Below are positions 18,115 to 26,540 of a DNA stretch of 45,648 nucleotides, piece after piece. Position numbers and translations under genes: made by a program. The first letter of the stretch is position 1, and each line of letters starts with the position of its first letter. The notes under the pieces were generated by a model. The model was not told where the DNA came from and made no database searches. It saw only the letters and a program-made list of their open reading frames with translations. The DNA comes from Acetobacter sp. AN02 (GTDB lineage Bacteria > Pseudomonadota > Alphaproteobacteria > Acetobacterales > Acetobacteraceae): contig NZ_JAJJND010000008.1 of NCBI RefSeq assembly GCF_029759835.1, positions 1-45,648 on the forward strand. The letters run 5' to 3'.

Positions 18115-18843
18115 TCAGAAGGAGAAGCCGGCTTTCGGGGCGAATTCGGGAATACAGGGCACGTCCACGTCGAACTGCCTGCGGATTCCCCATCCTGTTC
18201 CGTTTTCCGTGCTCCCGTTTCTTTCCGCAAGAAAGACCGAAGCCGTTCCGTTATCGCGGCGGAGGATACCTGCGATGCGTCCGCCTTCCGCAAGCTGTGC
18301 GGAGCAGAAGGCCGGGATTTCGCTGATGGCGCCGTCAAACAGGATGAGGCTGTAGGGACCCCGCTCCGTGTTGCCTTCCGCCAGGGGGCCTTCTTTCCAG
18401 GTCACGCCGGGTGCGGCATGCGTTGTGAAGGCCTGTCCGGTTTTCAGCAGTTCGGGTGAGGATTCGAGGGCCGTGACCTTTGCGCCCAGCCAGTCTGCGA
18501 GGGCCGCGAGATACCCCGGGCCTGCGGCTGCGACCAGGATGTTCTCTCCGGCGACGATGCGTGCGGCCTGAAGCAGGCGTGCTGCGATCATGCTCTGCAT
18601 CAGTATACGACCGTTTCCGAGCGGCAGGGAGCGGTCCGCATACGCGAACTGGCGCACGGACCCGCTGAGGCAGTCTTCCCTGGGGATCACGCGCATGGCT
18701 GCGATGATGCGCGGATCGCTGACCTCGACCGGACGGACCTGATCATTGACCATCCGGAAGCGCGCATCCGCGAAGCTGTTCGCGTCGGCCCTGTCACGTG
18801 TGAGGAGCGCTGTGTCTCCGGCCGGAGTGTTTGTCGTGGACAC
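18115..18843 (-). CDS. protein-L-isoaspartate O-methyltransferase family protein (divergent)
   Basis: This 242-residue Pcm-like protein contains MVNDQVRPVEVSDPRI, RVIPREDCLSGSVRQFAYAD and a SAM-binding loop AAAGPGYLAAL (about residue 105). In classical Pcm the segment after the acidic loop reads TISQP with a catalytic Ser; here it is LMQS, so isoaspartate repair activity is doubtful. The SAM motif also lacks the usual acidic/Gly start. I chose GTG 18843 because GGGAGGA lies nine bases upstream; ATG 18936 in the same frame has no ribosome binding site. In related genomes this gene often precedes tolC; here it has moved and points the other way. Confidence 0.8.
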   Translation of the reverse strand: MSTTNTPAGDTALLTRDRADANSFADARFRMVNDQVRPVEVSDPRIIAAMRVIPREDCLSGSVRQFAYADRSLPLGNGRILMQSMIAARLLQAARIVAGENILVAAAGPGYLAALADWLGAKVTALESSPELLKTGQAFTTHAAPGVTWKEGPLAEGNTERGPYSLILFDGAISEIPAFCSAQLAEGGRIAGILRRDNGTASVFLAERNGSTENGTGWGIRRQFDVDVPCIPEFAPKAGFSF

Positions 18844-19024
18844 GTCTGCGGATCCTCCCTGATCGGAAAAAAACGGGCTCGGAAAAACCGTGCCGCCCTG
18901 ATGCGGCTTCGGGCCGGAGGACCGGCTTTCCGACATACTTACAGGATGGGCTTATACCCTGACCAGCCTGCCGATGCACACAACGGCTTGACCGTGCGGG
19001 TTTACGATCAGTGAGGACAGGGGC

Positions 19025-19055
19025 TTGACCGGGGCGTGAGGCCAGGGAATAAGAC
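19025..19055 (+). promoter_or_regulatory. candidate tRNA-Cys promoter
   Basis: TTGACC (19025-19030) is followed after 17 bases by AATAAG (19048-19053), ending 14 bases before the tRNA. The -35 is good and the -10 is weak, so this is a suggestion only. Confidence 0.35.
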
Positions 19056-19067
19056 GGCATCCCGTCT

Positions 19068-19141
19068 GGTCCGGTGGCAGAATGGTGATGCAGCGGACTG
19101 CAAATCCGCGTACGTGGGTTCGATTCCCGCCCGGACCTCCA
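19068..19141 (+). tRNA. tRNA-Cys (GCA)
   Basis: This is a 74-base cloverleaf. The acceptor arm GGTCCGG (19068-19074) pairs with CCGGACC (19131-19137), followed by T and an encoded CCA. The anticodon stem GCGGA/TCCGC encloses loop CTGCAAA with anticodon GCA at 19100-19102. The T arm contains GGTTCGATTCC. It stands alone between the Pcm homologue and sucD. Confidence 0.97.
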
Positions 19142-19290
19142 GACGTGTTGCCTGACGTCCGGGATGATAGTCTTTCCTGAAATTATCAGATCAGATTTAA
19201 AGGCGATTATATCGTCTGCAGGTGCTTTGCCGTGCTGCTGAAGACCGGCGGGCTGCAATATGAGCAGCCGCCTGTATCTGTGACGGTTCT

Positions 19291-20166
19291 TTATCCCCTG
19301 AGAACGGCCTGAAGCGTGGTGCCGAGGTCTGCGGCGGTGGGGGCGATGTGCACGCCTGCGCTGCGGAGTGCCTCGATCTTGGCTTCTGCCGTATCGTCTC
19401 CGCCGGAGATGACGGCGCCTGCGTGGCCCATGCGGCGGCCAGGCGGGGCCGTGATTCCGGCGACGAGGGCGACGACGGGTTTTGTGGTTCTGCTGTCCTT
19501 TATGAGGCGCGCGGCGTCGTTTTCCGACTGTCCGCCGATTTCTCCGATCATGATCAGGGATTCCGTTTCAGGATCGGCGAGGAACATTTCGACGATATCC
19601 GTGAAATCGAGGCCCTTGATCGGGTCTCCGCCGATTCCGACGCTTGTGCTCTGGCCCATGCCCAGGGCGGTTGTCTGTGCGACGGCCTCATAGGTCAGGG
19701 TTCCGGACCTGGAGACGATTCCGACATGGCCGCGCCGGTGGATGGGGGCGGGCATGATGCCGATCTTGCATGCTCCGGGTGTGATGACCCCGGGGCAGTT
19801 CGGTCCGATCAGCCTGCTTTTCGAGCGGTCTAGTGCGATGCGGACGCGCAGCATGTCCTGCACGGGGATACCTTCCGTGATGCATACAATCAGCGGAATC
19901 TCGCAGGCGATGGCTTCCAGAATGGCATCGGCGGCACCTGCGGGAGGGACGAAGATGACGGTGGCGTCCGCATGGAGCTGCTGCTGTGCCTGTTCGACCG
20001 TATCGAACACGGGCAGTCCGAGATGTGTTTCTCCGCCGCGCCCGGGGGTGACGCCGCCGACGAGTTTCGTGTGGCAGGCGAGGGTTTCCTTCGAGTGAAA
20101 GGTTCCGTGTGCGCCGGTGAAGCCCTGGACGATGAGTCTGGTGTGTGTATCGACGAGGATGGACAT
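19291..20166 (-). CDS. sucD: succinate-CoA ligase, alpha subunit
   Basis: This 291-residue protein contains the CoA-binding N-terminus ([34 protein letters not shown]), [17 protein letters not shown] and the phosphohistidine region [13 protein letters not shown] (His about residue 246). The sequence follows E. coli SucD closely rather than the malate-CoA ligase MtkB. With SucC it interconverts succinyl-CoA and succinate with nucleotide phosphorylation in the TCA cycle. Its ATG overlaps the sucC stop (TGATG). The pair is not next to sucAB. Confidence 0.94.
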   Translation of the reverse strand: MSILVDTHTRLIVQGFTGAHGTFHSKETLACHTKLVGGVTPGRGGETHLGLPVFDTVEQAQQQLHADATVIFVPPAGAADAILEAIACEIPLIVCITEGIPVQDMLRVRIALDRSKSRLIGPNCPGVITPGACKIGIMPAPIHRRGHVGIVSRSGTLTYEAVAQTTALGMGQSTSVGIGGDPIKGLDFTDIVEMFLADPETESLIMIGEIGGQSENDAARLIKDSRTTKPVVALVAGITAPPGRRMGHAGAVISGGDDTAEAKIEALRSAGVHIAPTAADLGTTLQAVLRG

Positions 20167-21365
20167 CAGGCGGCCCTTCTGGTGCGGACGGCGGTGACGA
20201 TTTTGCGTGCGGCGTCTCCGAGATCCGTGGCGATGATGAGGTCGAGGCCGCAGGAGCGGATCATGGCCATGCCTTCCTCCACATTCGTTCCTGCGAGGCG
20301 GATGACCAGCGGGACGTTCAGTCCGGTTTCGCGGCAGGCGGAAATGACGGCGTCCGCGATGATGTCGCAGCGCATGATTCCGCCGAAGATATTGACGAGT
20401 ACGCCTTCGAGGCCGGGGGCGCTGAGCAGGACGCGGAAGGCGGCTCCGACTTTCTCGCGCGAGGAGCCGCCGCCGACATCGAGGAAGTTTGCGGGGGATT
20501 CGCCTTCCTGGTGGATGATGTCCATCGTGGCCATTGCCAGCCCCGCGCCGTTGACCATGCAGCCGATGGTTCCGTCCAGGCTGACATAGGACAGGCCGAA
20601 GCGTGCGGCTTCCTGTTCGCGGGGGTCTTCCTCGTTCGGGTCGCGCAGTTCCTGGATCGCGCGGTGTCTGAAGAGGCCGTTATCGTCGAAGCCCATTTTC
20701 GCATCGAGGGCGAGAAGCGTGTTGTCTTTCGTGACCACGAGGGGATTCATCTCGATCAGCGAGGCATCAAGCGTCGTGAAGGCCTCCCAGGCGGCATGGA
20801 CGATGGTTGCGAACTGTCCGATCAGCGGCCCGTGCAGTCCGAGCCGGGTCGCGAGTTCCCGGGACTGGTGATCGGCAAGGCCGAGTGAGGGCGAGATCCT
20901 GATCTTCATGATTTTTTCAGGCGTCTTCGCCGCGACGTCCTCAATGCTCATGCCACCGGCTTCCGAGGCGACCACGGTGATACAGCGTTCGGTGCGGTCG
21001 ATCAGGAGCGAGAGATAGAGTTCGCGGTCGATGGCGCATCCGGCCTCGACATAGAGCCTGCGTACGACCCGGCCCTGCGACCCGGTCTGGCGGGTGACGA
21101 GTGTGCGGTCGAGCATCTCGAAGGCGGCGGCCCTGGCTTCGGCTGCGGTTTTCACCAGTCTTACACCGCTGCAGGCCGGGTCTCCGACGTAGTGTCCGGC
21201 GCCTCTGCCGCCTGCGTGGATCTGTGCCTTGACGACGAACAGATCGCCTCCGAGTGATTTTGCGGCATCCCGGGCTTCGTCCGGCGAGCGGACGGCGATG
21301 CCGGGTGGTACGGGGACGCCGAAGGACTTCAGCAGTTCCTTGGCCTGATACTCATGAATGTTCAT
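20166..21365 (-). CDS. sucC: succinate-CoA ligase, beta subunit
   Basis: This 399-residue ATP-grasp protein begins [20 protein letters not shown] and has [15 protein letters not shown] for nucleotide binding, [20 protein letters not shown] with the metal ligands, and the C-terminal [13 protein letters not shown] followed by [12 protein letters not shown]. Length and motifs are standard. GGAAATGAAGA precedes ATG 21365. It is the first gene of a two-gene sucC-sucD unit and is divergent from the porin at 21673. Confidence 0.95.
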   Translation of the reverse strand: MNIHEYQAKELLKSFGVPVPPGIAVRSPDEARDAAKSLGGDLFVVKAQIHAGGRGAGHYVGDPACSGVRLVKTAAEARAAAFEMLDRTLVTRQTGSQGRVVRRLYVEAGCAIDRELYLSLLIDRTERCITVVASEAGGMSIEDVAAKTPEKIMKIRISPSLGLADHQSRELATRLGLHGPLIGQFATIVHAAWEAFTTLDASLIEMNPLVVTKDNTLLALDAKMGFDDNGLFRHRAIQELRDPNEEDPREQEAARFGLSYVSLDGTIGCMVNGAGLAMATMDIIHQEGESPANFLDVGGGSSREKVGAAFRVLLSAPGLEGVLVNIFGGIMRCDIIADAVISACRETGLNVPLVIRLAGTNVEEGMAMIRSCGLDLIIATDLGDAARKIVTAVRTRRAA

Positions 21366-21672
21366 TCTTCATTTCCGTAGCCCTGAAACGACGCCGTCTT
21401 GCGGGGGCAGGGCATACTGTTCCTTGCAAAACCGTTGCACCTTTAACGGGATGTCTCAAGGCGCGGTCGAACAACTTTCCGGGACCGGGCTGCGGTCTTA
21501 TTACACTATATAAAATAGTTTATAATTTTGTATTTCAAAATTCCACTTAATCAATTGACAGATTGACGCCGATAATAACCTATTATGGCAGTGAGATAAA
21601 CACTTAAAATCGTAAAATACGATTCATTGTGACATTTCGCTCATATGTTTCACTATTTTTTCAGGTTATAAA
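21366..21672. other. AT-rich divergent intergenic region between sucC and porin
   Basis: About 300 bases without a gene, clearly richer in A and T than its surroundings, especially 21500-21670. It must carry divergent promoters. It contains the palindrome TCAATTGA (21551-21558), TTGACA (21555-21560) and TATTAT (21581-21586). The latter two are 20 bases apart, longer than the usual 17, so no single promoter can be called. No RNA structure was recognised. Confidence 0.5.
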
Positions 21673-23352
21673 ATGTCCGTACCTGTCCGATTTGTCCTGC
21701 TGGCAGCGTCTTCTCTTGCGGCAGGGGGTATGATGTGCGGAAAGGCGTATGCGGAGGACCCTGAGGTCCGGGCGCTGCGCGGTGAGCTGGCGGCCATGCG
21801 GCGCGAGGTTGCTCAGATGAGGCAGGAAATGCTTGCGCAGAAGCATGAGCGGCATCATGCCACCAGGGTTTCAGCCCGAGGCGCGAATGCCACCCGTCCG
21901 GCGCACGACACGGAATCTGCGGCGCATGGTGTACGGATTGCGGATGCCGGACCCGAGGTTACTCCGGTTTTTTCTGAGGTCACTCCGCGCAGGCCTCCGG
22001 GGCCGCGCCGGGCCTCTGAGGGCCGTCTGTCCCCGACAGATCTTCCGGCGGAGTCCTGGGCTGCCTTCCGGGCGGCCACGAATGAGAACGAGGAGGTCCA
22101 GATCGGCGGGATCAGGGTCGGGTTTCCGAACTGGCGTCCGACGATTTCCTCTTCTGACAGTGTCTATGCTTTTTCCGCGGGTATTCTGGCCCAGCTTGAT
22201 TTCGGAGGGTTTCTGGGGGCGGGGCCACGTGCGGGGGAGGGCAAGGGAAAGTTTCCTTCCTTTGCCCAGAATGCACGGCGGATACGGCCGAACTTCACCT
22301 GGCGTTACAGGAACTGGGTGCTGACGGTCACGCCGGAATTCGGTTCCTCCACGACGGATGGCAGCGTCGGTCTGTTTGAGGCCAGCCTGAACTATACGCG
22401 TCTGAGAAATACCGTCCTGACGGTCGGGTATTTTCAGCCGCGTATGGAGGAGGAAAGCGCAGAGCGTTCCGGGGCGTTTGAGTTTCTGGAGCGTCCTGCG
22501 ATTGTCGATATCGTCCGCAATATCGCGAGCGGGGCCGGGAGGTTCAGTATCGGTGGTGAGCACCATGAGAAGCGCTGGCTGGCCAATTTTTATTTTACCG
22601 GTCAGAAATTCGGTGATCGCAACAAGGATTCCACGATCACGGACACTCAGACCGGAGCTGTGACGCGTATTGCCGGGCGTCCCTACGCAAGCCGGGACAT
22701 TGACGTGCATGTGGGCGCGGGGGCGACGGCGGCGTTCAAGGTGTCGCAGAATACGAATGGCCGTCAGTATACGCTGACGAACAATACGGAAATTCCGCTG
22801 GGCGAGACGAATCTTCTGACGTCAGGCGTGCTCAGTAACGTGGCGCAGATATGGGCTGCGGGTCCGCAGCTTGCGGTGCGGTGGAAGAAGCTTCTTGTGA
22901 AAGGGGAATATTACCATATCGGCGTTCTGCGCGGGCGCCAGGATGGCGGCGGCAGGCTTCCGTCTCTGGGGTTTGACGGGTGGTATGTCGCGGCGAATTA
23001 TACGCTGCTCGGCCACGGGCGGGGATATAATTCACAGATTGCCGCGTTCACCACGCCTGGTGTGGAGTATGACTTTGATCCCGTTCACAATCACTGGGGT
23101 GCTCTGGAAGTCAGCGGGCGCTGGAGCGTTGCGGATATGAGCGATCTGGCGGATCAGGGCGGCAAGGGGGTCAATGGCAATCAGCAGACTTCCTGGCAGG
23201 CCGGGTTCAACTGGTATCCGAACCGGCACATCAAATTCATGCTGGATTATGAACGGTATATCGTATCCCGCTCGAAGGGTGTTTCCGGAGGGGTCAATCT
23301 GTTCGGCCGGAACGGCAACGTGATTGTCGGCAGGGTTCAGACGTCTTTCTGA
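21673..23352 (+). CDS. OprO/OprP-type porin
   Basis: This 559-residue outer-membrane protein has a signal peptide (VRFVLLAASSLAAGGMMC region, cleavage likely after KAYA). A short coiled coil, EVRALRGELAAMRREVAQMR, is typical of the N-terminal trimerisation segment of phosphate-selective porins. The rest is beta-barrel: alternating aromatic strands such as FTWRYRNWVLTVTPEFG and QAGFNWYPNRHIKFMLDYER, ending GNVIVGRVQTSF with a terminal Phe. It would allow diffusion of phosphate or other anions; the solute is unknown. It is divergent from sucCD. Confidence 0.85.
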   Translation: MSVPVRFVLLAASSLAAGGMMCGKAYAEDPEVRALRGELAAMRREVAQMRQEMLAQKHERHHATRVSARGANATRPAHDTESAAHGVRIADAGPEVTPVFSEVTPRRPPGPRRASEGRLSPTDLPAESWAAFRAATNENEEVQIGGIRVGFPNWRPTISSSDSVYAFSAGILAQLDFGGFLGAGPRAGEGKGKFPSFAQNARRIRPNFTWRYRNWVLTVTPEFGSSTTDGSVGLFEASLNYTRLRNTVLTVGYFQPRMEEESAERSGAFEFLERPAIVDIVRNIASGAGRFSIGGEHHEKRWLANFYFTGQKFGDRNKDSTITDTQTGAVTRIAGRPYASRDIDVHVGAGATAAFKVSQNTNGRQYTLTNNTEIPLGETNLLTSGVLSNVAQIWAAGPQLAVRWKKLLVKGEYYHIGVLRGRQDGGGRLPSLGFDGWYVAANYTLLGHGRGYNSQIAAFTTPGVEYDFDPVHNHWGALEVSGRWSVADMSDLADQGGKGVNGNQQTSWQAGFNWYPNRHIKFMLDYERYIVSRSKGVSGGVNLFGRNGNVIVGRVQTSF

Positions 23353-23364
23353 CGCCTGTCCGGT

Positions 23365-24126
23365 CTATCCCTCGAGCGAGAGTGTCCGGAGGCGTTCGCG
23401 GGAGCGGATCTCGATCATGCGATCCGCTCCTGTCCGGATCAGGCCGTCCTGGCGCATCCGGCTCAGTGTGCGGCTGACGGTTTCGATGGTCAGTCCGAGA
23501 TAATCCGCGATATCCGCACGTGTCATGGGAAGATGCAGGACGATGCTGTCCTGTGTGTGTTCGCAGTCATCCGCGGCGATGCGTGTCAGCAGGAAGCTTG
23601 CGACGCGTTCGCGTGCCGTTTTACGGCCGAGCAGGAGCATCTGATCCTGGGCGAGCACCAGTTCGTGGCTGGCTTCATTGAGGAGCCGGCGTTCGAGCTG
23701 CGGAAACCGGTTGACCAGGGTTTCGAGTTTTTTACGCGAGAACCGGCAGAGTGTGACGGCTTCGACCGTTTCCGCGCCGAATCCGTAGGTTTCCGTAACG
23801 GCGAGTCCGATAAAGCATCCGGGGCTGCCGAATCCGGTGATCTGTCTGCGGCCGTCGGGCAGGGAGCGGAACAGCTTCACGGTACCCTGGGTGACGTTAT
23901 AGAAGCACCAGGCGTCCGTGCCTTCTTCTATGAAGATATGTCCCGGGGGGAAGGAGATGCGTTCGGAGACCTGGTAGAGTGCGCTGAGTTCTTCGGGAGA
24001 GAGGACGCTGCAGACGCCGCTTCCGCGGGCCCTGCAGATCTGACAGACCGGGGGATCACCGCCTTCTGCGGCGAAGAAGCAGTTCTCCGGAAAGATGGCA
24101 GGTCTTTCGGAAAAAAGTGAAGTCAC
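23365..24126 (-). CDS. FNR-type Crp family transcriptional regulator
   Basis: This 253-residue regulator has an N-terminal cysteine cluster C28-x2-C31-x7-C39 and a fourth cysteine, C127, in TVEAVTLCRFSRK. That matches the four ligands of the oxygen-sensitive 4Fe-4S cluster in FNR. A cyclic-nucleotide-like beta roll follows. The C-terminal HTH is TRADIADYLGLTIETVSRTL then SRMRQDGLI, with the recognition helix E-x-x-SR expected to read TTGAT-type half sites. The GTG 24126 start has AGGAGA six bases upstream. It stands alone between the porin and opgH genes. Other FNR-like proteins sense NO or redox, so the signal is inferred. Confidence 0.88.
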   Translation of the reverse strand: MTSLFSERPAIFPENCFFAAEGGDPPVCQICRARGSGVCSVLSPEELSALYQVSERISFPPGHIFIEEGTDAWCFYNVTQGTVKLFRSLPDGRRQITGFGSPGCFIGLAVTETYGFGAETVEAVTLCRFSRKKLETLVNRFPQLERRLLNEASHELVLAQDQMLLLGRKTARERVASFLLTRIAADDCEHTQDSIVLHLPMTRADIADYLGLTIETVSRTLSRMRQDGLIRTGADRMIEIRSRERLRTLSLEG

Positions 24127-24362
24127 TGCGTTCTCCTGTCGGACGCAGTTCTGGTCTGACGCCCGGAATGAGATGTCTGGCTGTTCCGGCAGGGTTCTGA
24201 CCTGCCGGTATGTCTGCCGGTGTTACAGGTCCGGATTGGCACTGCCCGCAGAGATTGTCTCAAGCAGGACCGATGCACTCCTAATTCACTATAAAATGCA
24301 CCCTGGGGCAAGCACGTATTTGCGTTTCTGCCAGTCTTTTTTTGCAACAGTCCGTGTCTGGT

Positions 24363-24382
24363 CCCGTATTATCACATACGGG
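24363..24382 (-). terminator. hairpin at the opgH stop codon
   Basis: CCCGTAT (24363-24369) pairs with ATACGGG (24376-24382) around a six-base loop that includes the opgH stop. No immediate T run follows on the minus strand, so efficiency is unclear. Confidence 0.45.
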
Positions 24383-26540
24383 AGGGAAGGCTGAGGATCA
24401 GGCTGACGCCTTCTGCCGAGGCGAGCACGGCGGCTTTTTCCTGCCGGGAAAGGGTCTGTTCCGCGGCTTCCACCGAAGTGGCTTCAGACAGTCTGACGAG
24501 ACCGGTGAGGAGGCTGGCGTCCACGTCTTCGCCCTTGCGGCGCGGGATCGGCAGCATGGCGGTATGGGCTTCGAGGAGGTCCGGATGGCTGCGCAGGGCT
24601 GCGAAGGCATCATGCGGGATATTTGTTTCCGGGCGTGCGATTTCCCGTGCGGTCAGGCGGAGGACCGACGGTGTATCGGTCTCCTCAGGAACGAGGAGGA
24701 GTCCGGCGCGACGGAAGGTGAGGCCTGCGTTGCGGCTTGCGGTCCACCAGGCCAGGGGGATGGCCAGAAGAAGCCCGAGCAGCACCGGGGTCATCCAGAG
24801 GAACAGGGCTGTGGAGACGGCCCAGGCGGCAGCGCCCATCAGCATGCCGATGACCATAAAGCGCCAGTATCCGCGGGCGACGATGCTGAACGGAATACCT
24901 CCGTCATCGCGGCGCTGTGCGTTCCATCCCGAGTCCTTGCCGCTGAGGATGGAGATCACGCCTCCGGTCTGGATCAGCATGGCGATGGGGGCGATGAGAC
25001 CGCCGATGAGGGTTTCGGCCAGGATGGAGAGAAGAACCCTGACCGCTCCGCCGCAGTCCCTGAGGGTTTTCCGGTCTGCCAGCAGGGCCAGAAAGGCGAG
25101 GAATTTCGGGGCGAGCAGGATCGCCATGGTGCCGATGAACACGTATTTCGCGCGGATCGGATCGACCTGGGGCCAGTGCGGATAGAGTGTTTTCGTGTCT
25201 CCGAAATATTCAGGCCGGACGAAATGGGCCTGAAGGGAGACGAGAATTCCGACCATGAGGAAGATAAGCCACAGCGGCGAGGTGACGTAGGAGCCGATTC
25301 CCATCAGCAGATGCATACGGCTGACGGGGTTCATGCCTTTTGTCGGTACGACCTTGTAGTGCTGCAGGTTTCCTTGGCACCAGCGTCTGTCACGGATGGC
25401 GATATCCGTCAGGGACGGGGGGCTTTCCTCATAGGAGCCGAGCAGGCCGGGGACCATATGGATGGCCCATCCGCCGCGGCGCATGAGGGCGGCTTCCACG
25501 AAATCATGGCTGAGAATATGCCCGCCGAAAGGTTTGCGCCCCGGGAGATGGGGCAGCCCGGCCTGTTCGGCGAAGGCTTTCGTACGGATGACGGCGTTGT
25601 GGCCCCAGTAATTGCTTTCCGAGCCGTGCCACCAGGCGATCCCGAAGGCGATGACAGGGCCGTAGACGCGGCCTGCGAACTGCTGCATCCGGGCGAAGAG
25701 GGTGGTTCCGCCGGTGATGACGGGCAGGGTCTGGATCAGTCCGACGCCGGGATGCCGCTCCATGGCGGCGGTGATGCGGACGAGGGTTTCTCCGTCCATG
25801 ACCGAGTCGGCATCGAGTGTGACCATCTGGGGATATGCCGCGCCGAAGCGGCGGACCCACTCGCTGATGTTTCCGGCCTTGCGTTCGATGTTCTTTGCGC
25901 GTCGGCGATAGAATATGCCCGTATTGCCCTGCAGTTCGCTGCGGGCGCGGAGCCATTCCGCCTCTTCCTGCACCCAGATATCGGGGTTTGTCGTGTCGGA
26001 GAGGATGAAGATGTCGAAGCAGGCATCCCGGCCCGTTGCGCGAAGGCTTTCGTGGATGGCGCGCAGACCGGCCATCACCCGGTGAGGGTTTTCGTTATAG
26101 GTCGGGAGGAGCAGGGCGGTTCTGGAGATGAGGTCCGGGAGCGGGCCGCTGCGCTCGATGCCAAGCCCGAGTCCGCCGCGTGAGACGAGGGAGCAGAAAC
26201 CTGCGATGGAGGAGGTGAAGGCGAGCGCGATCCAGGAAAAAAGCAGCACGAACAGCACGAGCATGATGCCGCCGAGCAGGGAGACGCCGCTGGCGTCCAG
26301 CACCAGGTGCATCTGCCATGTGCCGTAGATGGTCAGCAGGAGGGCCGATCCGATAACGGCAAGACGCCTCAGCCCGGCCATCCGGGCTTCCGTGACGGGG
26401 GTACCCGGGCGGCCGTGCAGATCCGGCGCGGCATGCAGGTTCTGGACCGGCATGTCGAGCGGGGCTTCCATAGGCAGAGCTGCGGGCACTGCCGGCGGCG
26501 CGGGTGCGGGCATGCTTACGGTGTCCAGCGGTACATCCAT
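24372..26540 (-). CDS. opgH: glucans biosynthesis glucosyltransferase MdoH/OpgH
   Basis: This 722-residue inner-membrane GT2 enzyme polymerises UDP-glucose into the beta-1,2 backbone of osmoregulated periplasmic glucans. Visible are LLPTYNENPHRVMAGL, the DxD region TLDADSVMDGETL, the acceptor-site Asp in HILSHDFVEAALMRRGGW and the Q/RxxRW-type motif RDRRWCQGNLQHYK. Two hydrophobic segments precede the catalytic domain (LAVIGSALLLTIYGTWQM, LGGIMLVLFVLLFSWIALAF) and several follow. The start overlaps the opgG 3' end by 25 bases, so translation is probably coupled. In E. coli OpgH also slows division when UDP-glucose is plentiful. Confidence 0.94.
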   Translation of the reverse strand: MDVPLDTVSMPAPAPPAVPAALPMEAPLDMPVQNLHAAPDLHGRPGTPVTEARMAGLRRLAVIGSALLLTIYGTWQMHLVLDASGVSLLGGIMLVLFVLLFSWIALAFTSSIAGFCSLVSRGGLGLGIERSGPLPDLISRTALLLPTYNENPHRVMAGLRAIHESLRATGRDACFDIFILSDTTNPDIWVQEEAEWLRARSELQGNTGIFYRRRAKNIERKAGNISEWVRRFGAAYPQMVTLDADSVMDGETLVRITAAMERHPGVGLIQTLPVITGGTTLFARMQQFAGRVYGPVIAFGIAWWHGSESNYWGHNAVIRTKAFAEQAGLPHLPGRKPFGGHILSHDFVEAALMRRGGWAIHMVPGLLGSYEESPPSLTDIAIRDRRWCQGNLQHYKVVPTKGMNPVSRMHLLMGIGSYVTSPLWLIFLMVGILVSLQAHFVRPEYFGDTKTLYPHWPQVDPIRAKYVFIGTMAILLAPKFLAFLALLADRKTLRDCGGAVRVLLSILAETLIGGLIAPIAMLIQTGGVISILSGKDSGWNAQRRDDGGIPFSIVARGYWRFMVIGMLMGAAAWAVSTALFLWMTPVLLGLLLAIPLAWWTASRNAGLTFRRAGLLLVPEETDTPSVLRLTAREIARPETNIPHDAFAALRSHPDLLEAHTAMLPIPRRKGEDVDASLLTGLVRLSEATSVEAAEQTLSRQEKAAVLASAEGVSLILSLPSRM

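Noticed and set aside
19291-21365. malate-CoA ligase (mtkAB)
   Set aside because: SucD follows the E. coli sequence closely through the N-terminal and THLGLPVF segments, and no serine-cycle genes are nearby.
24342-26183. 613-codon open frame on the plus strand
   Set aside because: Antisense of opgH; the translation is low-complexity Gly/Asp/Glu/His-rich and has no ribosome binding site or domain.
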